DNA from: Butyrivibrio sp. VCB2006
GTDB lineage: Bacteria; Bacillota; Clostridia; Lachnospirales; Lachnospiraceae
DNA length: 64,000 bases
Direction: 5' to 3'
NCBI RefSeq assembly: GCF_000420945.1
Contig: NZ_ATVX01000009.1
Span: forward strand, 62,001 to 126,000
In this document: piece after piece, positions 60,364 to 64,000 of the stretch
Layout: every line of letters starts with the position of its first letter
Position numbering within the stretch: position 1 is the stretch's first letter
Program-made: the position numbers and the translations under genes
The notes under the pieces: generated by a model
What the model was told of the DNA's origin: nothing
Databases searched by the model: none
Seen by the model: the letters and a program-made list of their open reading frames with translations, nothing else

Positions 60364-61710
60364 ATGAAAAGGAAGGATAAATCAAATAGTGAGTTCTCTG
60401 CAGGGAGTGAATTCTCCGCAAGGAGCGGAAACAAGTATTCAATACAAAGATTGATTGGCGAGGGTGGTCAAGGTTGCGTTTACGAGGCTTCTTGCGAGGG
60501 AGAAAAATATGCCCTCAAGTGGTATAAAACAGGAACGCAGGGAAGACCTGAACAGAAAGAAATCATAGAAAACCTGATCAGAAGAGCAAAACCGTCTGAG
60601 GCCTTTTTGTGGCCAATTGACCTAATTGAGCATGGGGATGAGTTCGGATATGTCATGCTATTAAGGCCGCCAGGGTATTTAAGCATTCCGGCTTTACTGT
60701 CAAGAAAAGCGGAGCCGTCATTTATGACAATCTGCAAGATTGGATATAATCTCGTGGCAAATTACAGAAAGCTCCATGCGAGCGGATATAGTTATTGCGA
60801 TATAAATTTCGGCAATGTTTTTTTTGACGCTGAGACAGGTGATGTTCTGATATGTGACAACGATAATGTGACTATAGATGGCATGAAGCAATCACTGGCA
60901 ATGGGAACTATAGGGTTTATGGCACCCGAATTGGTAATGGCATGTGAAAATCATACGTCAGAGCGCCCATCAACAGTCACTGATTTACATTCGCTTGCGG
61001 TGTTATTGTTTTATCTTTTTATGATTGCAGATCCATTCCAAGGGGAGCTTGTCAATAAGATAAGATGCTATGATCTGGCGGCAAAAGTTCAGATTTATGG
61101 CAAGAATCCAGTGTTTATTTTTGATCCTGTAGATAAGAGCAATAGACCAGTTAAAGGCATTGATGACAATGCCATTATTTTTTGGAATTTGTATCCGGAT
61201 TATTTTAAGGATTTGTTTGTCAGGACCTTTACAGACGGTTTACATTCACCCAAAAAGCGAGTGCAGGAAATTGAATGGCAGAATGCAATCATCAAAATGA
61301 TGGATGAGATGATCACTTGCCAGAATTGTGGGGCGGAAGTGTTTTACAATCCACTGATAGAAAAGTCGCATGCGGCTCATACGTGCTGGTTTTGTGGGAA
61401 CTCTTTATGTGTTCCAGCCAAGCTTGAAATTGGTGATATGACAATACTGTTGAATTCTGAGTCAAAGATATCAGAGCACCATATTAAAAGAAATTACAAC
61501 ATGGAAAAGACAGTTGCAAGAATTACAAGGCATCCAACTTATTCGAATGTCTGGGGACTAAAAAATGAAAGCACACAAAACTGGATATATGAAAACAGTA
61601 GTGGTGAACAACAAATAGTAAAACCAGGAAAGTCTGCAACAGTTTCTCACAATGCAAAAATACTGTTTGGAGAAGCAACTGGAGTATTTAGAACGAAAGG
61701 GGAACAATAA
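60364..61710 (+). CDS. serine/threonine protein kinase with C-terminal zinc finger
   Basis: A 448-residue kinase. Gly loop IGEGGQGCVYEA (about 26-37), catalytic Lys in YALKW, catalytic loop SYCDINFGNVFFD (about 140-152; the usual HRD Arg is replaced) and metal Asp in ICDNDNV where DFG is expected. After the kinase domain come two Cys pairs (CQNCGAEV and CWFCGNSL, about 320-346) and a C-terminal beta region. With the next two genes it forms a TerY-P-type triad. The ATG at 60364 is preferred over a GTG 18 bases upstream. Confidence 0.85.
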   Translation: MKRKDKSNSEFSAGSEFSARSGNKYSIQRLIGEGGQGCVYEASCEGEKYALKWYKTGTQGRPEQKEIIENLIRRAKPSEAFLWPIDLIEHGDEFGYVMLLRPPGYLSIPALLSRKAEPSFMTICKIGYNLVANYRKLHASGYSYCDINFGNVFFDAETGDVLICDNDNVTIDGMKQSLAMGTIGFMAPELVMACENHTSERPSTVTDLHSLAVLLFYLFMIADPFQGELVNKIRCYDLAAKVQIYGKNPVFIFDPVDKSNRPVKGIDDNAIIFWNLYPDYFKDLFVRTFTDGLHSPKKRVQEIEWQNAIIKMMDEMITCQNCGAEVFYNPLIEKSHAAHTCWFCGNSLCVPAKLEIGDMTILLNSESKISEHHIKRNYNMEKTVARITRHPTYSNVWGLKNESTQNWIYENSSGEQQIVKPGKSATVSHNAKILFGEATGVFRTKGEQ

Positions 61711-61712
61711 AA

Positions 61713-62402
61713 ATGAAACGACCAGGAAGAGAGTTGGCTAATAGATCTTTACACTTTATTTGGATGGTTGATTGCTCAGGATCAATGTCAGGGGACAAGA
61801 TATCAGCCGCAAATTACGCTATTAAGGATGCCATACCGGGTATGAGGCAAGCTGCTGAAGAAAATCCTAATGCGCAGCTTTTGGTAAGAGCGTTGAGGTT
61901 TGATAATGGTGCGTCCTGGATAACTCCTGCACCTACGCCCGTTGAAGATTTTGATTGGGATCCATTGGATGCAGCAGGTCTTACTGCGATGGGAGCTGCA
62001 TATGGGCTGCTATGCGATCAGCTGGAGATGCCTCCGATGCCAGAAAGAGCTCTTCCACCTGTAATTGTTATGCTCTCTGATGGTAATCCTACAGACGAGT
62101 ATAAAGCAAATCTGGATAGACTATTAAAGCTTGCGTGGGGAAAGAAAGCAGTTAGAATTGCTATCGCAATTGGAAATGATGTGGATAGAGCCATATTGGA
62201 GGAATTCACATGTAATCCAGAACTTGTTTTAAAGGCTGAGAATGCAGCGCAATTATCAAGTATGATCAAATGGGCTTCCACTGTCGCTAAGCAAGTATCT
62301 TCTCCAGTCAGCATGGCTGTTACGTCGGATACTGATGGTGGTGATATGCCAATCGATATATCTGGCATTTCCAGTGGTGATGCCTCAGTTTCTGTTTGGT
62401 GA
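61713..62402 (+). CDS. von Willebrand factor A protein (TerY-like)
   Basis: A 229-residue VWA-domain protein with an intact MIDAS motif (DCSGSMSG, about 19-26) and the later MLSDGNPTDEY. TerY proteins with this domain occur with a kinase and a PP2C phosphatase in tellurium-resistance and stress loci. It starts two bases after the kinase stop. It likely acts as a metal-dependent scaffold. Confidence 0.88.
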   Translation: MKRPGRELANRSLHFIWMVDCSGSMSGDKISAANYAIKDAIPGMRQAAEENPNAQLLVRALRFDNGASWITPAPTPVEDFDWDPLDAAGLTAMGAAYGLLCDQLEMPPMPERALPPVIVMLSDGNPTDEYKANLDRLLKLAWGKKAVRIAIAIGNDVDRAILEEFTCNPELVLKAENAAQLSSMIKWASTVAKQVSSPVSMAVTSDTDGGDMPIDISGISSGDASVSVW

Positions 62403-62414
62403 TAGGAGCATTCA

Positions 62415-63341
62415 ATGGGGATAAACACATATGCCAAGACGGTTCAAGGATCAAGCCACATCAGAGTCAAGAAAGTGTGTGAAGATTACTCCTGGTATGA
62501 TAAGCACAAGAATATGCGCGATTGGACCGTCTGCGCTGTAGCGGATGGTCATGGAAGTGATAAGTGTAAATATAGCCATGATGGATCAAGACTTGCTGTT
62601 GCAGCTTTCTGTAAAGTGGTTCGCGATGCTATGGAGAATGATTCTGAAACACTAAATCATATGCAGATAAATGAGCTTCTGTGCCAGGAGTTTGTTGTAA
62701 ATGTTAAGCGGGAGTGGAAGAAGAGAGTAATTGAACTCCATTTAGCAAATCAAAGAGAAACGGATAATTCTTCTATGAAGAGGACATCTGTTAAACTGGC
62801 ACATGTTAAAGCCGAGGACATGAACTACTCCAATAAAGAGATTGATTATTTGTTGTATGGAACTACATTGATCGGGGTAGTACAGGACAATGATAATACT
62901 ATGATATTTCAAATTGGAGACGGTGATGCGGTGTATGTGGACAGAAAAGGGGCTGTTCATCTGACAGAAAGCGATAATCTATTAGGCGTTGAAACACATT
63001 CCCTGGCAGAGGAAGATTACACTGATCACACGAAGTTAAAGATCTTGAATTTTGGTAAAACGGAAAAAAATCCGTTCATGATAATTCTAACCACGGATGG
63101 ATTTAGTAATTCATATACAGATGATAAAGCTTTTTTGGACACATGCTTTGAGTATTTTTATTTTGCAAAGAATAAAGGTTTCAAACGGCTATGTGATGGA
63201 TTAGGAGATAATAGGACTGGTTGGCTTAGAGAAATAAGCGATGGCGGTTGTGGTGATGATGTTTCGATTGCAATGCTGTATTATAAGCCAAATATAAAGG
63301 ATTATCTCAGACTTTTCACAAGGAAATACCTGAATGCCTAG
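62415..63341 (+). CDS. PP2C-family protein phosphatase
   Basis: A 308-residue PP2C phosphatase. Metal-binding motifs are ADGHGSDKC (about 43-51), GDGDAVYVD (about 175-183), TTDGFSNS (about 229-236) and GCGDDVS (about 276-282). A 50-residue insertion with many charged residues lies about 85-135. It would reverse the kinase reaction. It starts 13 bases after the VWA gene and overlaps the next gene by eight bases. Confidence 0.9.
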   Translation: MGINTYAKTVQGSSHIRVKKVCEDYSWYDKHKNMRDWTVCAVADGHGSDKCKYSHDGSRLAVAAFCKVVRDAMENDSETLNHMQINELLCQEFVVNVKREWKKRVIELHLANQRETDNSSMKRTSVKLAHVKAEDMNYSNKEIDYLLYGTTLIGVVQDNDNTMIFQIGDGDAVYVDRKGAVHLTESDNLLGVETHSLAEEDYTDHTKLKILNFGKTEKNPFMIILTTDGFSNSYTDDKAFLDTCFEYFYFAKNKGFKRLCDGLGDNRTGWLREISDGGCGDDVSIAMLYYKPNIKDYLRLFTRKYLNA

Positions 63342-64000
63342 GAAAAATGATGCTGAATTAAGACTGATTAGCACAATATTCTCTAGTCGGCAAAAGAAGA
63401 ATAATGAACTGTATACCAGATTTTCCGGAATAATGATTCCAAAATCACGACTTAATAAGGCGATAAAGCTTTACAATGAGCGGATCGTAAGTATCGATAC
63501 CATCTATCACGCTCATCGTACGGTCTTGGATCCAAAGAGTAAGGATTTTGAAGATAAGCTGATTCTGGTAGCAAATGCTCATGTTCGTGGGAAGATGTCG
63601 ATGGAGACTGTACAGGTGAAGCTTATAACTTACGGTATAGTTGATGCGTTCTGTGAAAAATGCGGCAGAAAGTCAGATGGGCAAGATAGAAAAGATGCTG
63701 CCAAACTGTGTGAGCATGAAATTGCTGTACTGAAATATATAGACGACTATCTTGTTGCGGGGAATGAGTATTTTGGAGCAGATTCCAACAATAATCTCAA
63801 ATATTATGCAGAGGTGCTTGCGGGAACCAGGAGTGTGGACTCTTTAAAGCTTGTTTCTCGAAAAAGCAGCTTGGAATCACGATATTTGGGTGATTTTCCT
63901 GGCATGAGTACGTTGATTGATAGGGTAACCGGAGTATTTCTGTCGGATTCATGTCTGTGGAGCAGTGATAAAAGAATCAAGGCAGTTATTCTTGATGTAA
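63334..64000 (+). CDS. fourth gene of the kinase operon, unknown function, cut by window edge
   Basis: At least 222 codons of an open frame starting at the ATG at 63334, overlapping the phosphatase by eight bases, with no stop before the window end. It has one CEKCGRK pair near residue 110 and a possible Cys-His pair (LCEHE) about 20 residues on, which could bind zinc. The body is helical. No family is recognised; operon position suggests it is a target or partner of the kinase-phosphatase pair. Confidence 0.65.
   Translation, partial: MPRKNDAELRLISTIFSSRQKKNNELYTRFSGIMIPKSRLNKAIKLYNERIVSIDTIYHAHRTVLDPKSKDFEDKLILVANAHVRGKMSMETVQVKLITYGIVDAFCEKCGRKSDGQDRKDAAKLCEHEIAVLKYIDDYLVAGNEYFGADSNNNLKYYAEVLAGTRSVDSLKLVSRKSSLESRYLGDFPGMSTLIDRVTGVFLSDSCLWSSDKRIKAVILDV

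Overview
The window looks like part of a large plasmid or secondary replicon of a rumen-type Lachnospiraceae bacterium, most like Butyrivibrio or Pseudobutyrivibrio. This is inferred from low G+C, Firmicutes-style GGAGG ribosome binding sites, a Gram-positive PolC, a Tn1549-like transfer module (PrgI, Maff2, PcfB, VirD4) and an iteron origin with a Rep_3 initiator. I see no rRNA, tRNA, CRISPR array or transposase.

Layout. 1-6.8 kb, minus strand: type IV secretion/conjugation genes (VirB4 truncated by the window edge, PrgI, VirB6-like, Maff2 pilin-like, VirD4, PcfB) with a small HTH gene at the head. 7-8 kb: small regulator and unknown genes. 8.05-12.5 kb: maintenance core, made of a CTAATAG repeat array (probable centromere/operator), parA, a small ribbon-helix-helix parB, a 1.2 kb origin with about 22 iterons and two perfect DnaA boxes, and a Rep_3 initiator. 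13-25 kb: accessory genes (UvrD-like helicase, YoaK, lipoprotein, ATPase, nuclease-like protein, DMT transporter, c-di-GMP enzyme, RpiB, J-domain protein, PspC). 25-34 kb: accessory region rich in structured repeats, with DUF5688 and ArdC-like genes, a stand-alone YwqJ-like deaminase with a probable immunity gene, and a palindrome-flanked DUF4143 ATPase.

34-63 kb is the remarkable part. The replicon carries copies of the host's core replication and division genes: dnaX (gamma-length), ftsZ under a divergent XRE/ImmA pair, a DnaE-like protein with its catalytic aspartates replaced, a soluble FtsH-like AAA protease, a protein joining a ParB-type N-terminal domain to an SMC hinge, and a run of polC, dnaA, truncated dnaA-like, dnaB and dnaC/dnaI genes. 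A second Rep_3 gene follows, then a TerY-P-like signalling set (kinase, VWA protein, PP2C phosphatase). A WYL regulator, beta-CASP metallohydrolase and nuclease-like protein form a tight operon in between.

Two regulatory patterns tie the second half together. A 17-bp palindrome, TGGWCA-N5-TGTCCW, lies upstream of four transcription units (PPP phosphatase, polC operon, second rep, kinase operon). A family of A-loop hairpins closes successive units from 35.4 to 44.9 kb. The overall inference is a replicon that brings much of its own replisome and possibly segregation and division factors. This rests on reading the sequence only; no database search was run.
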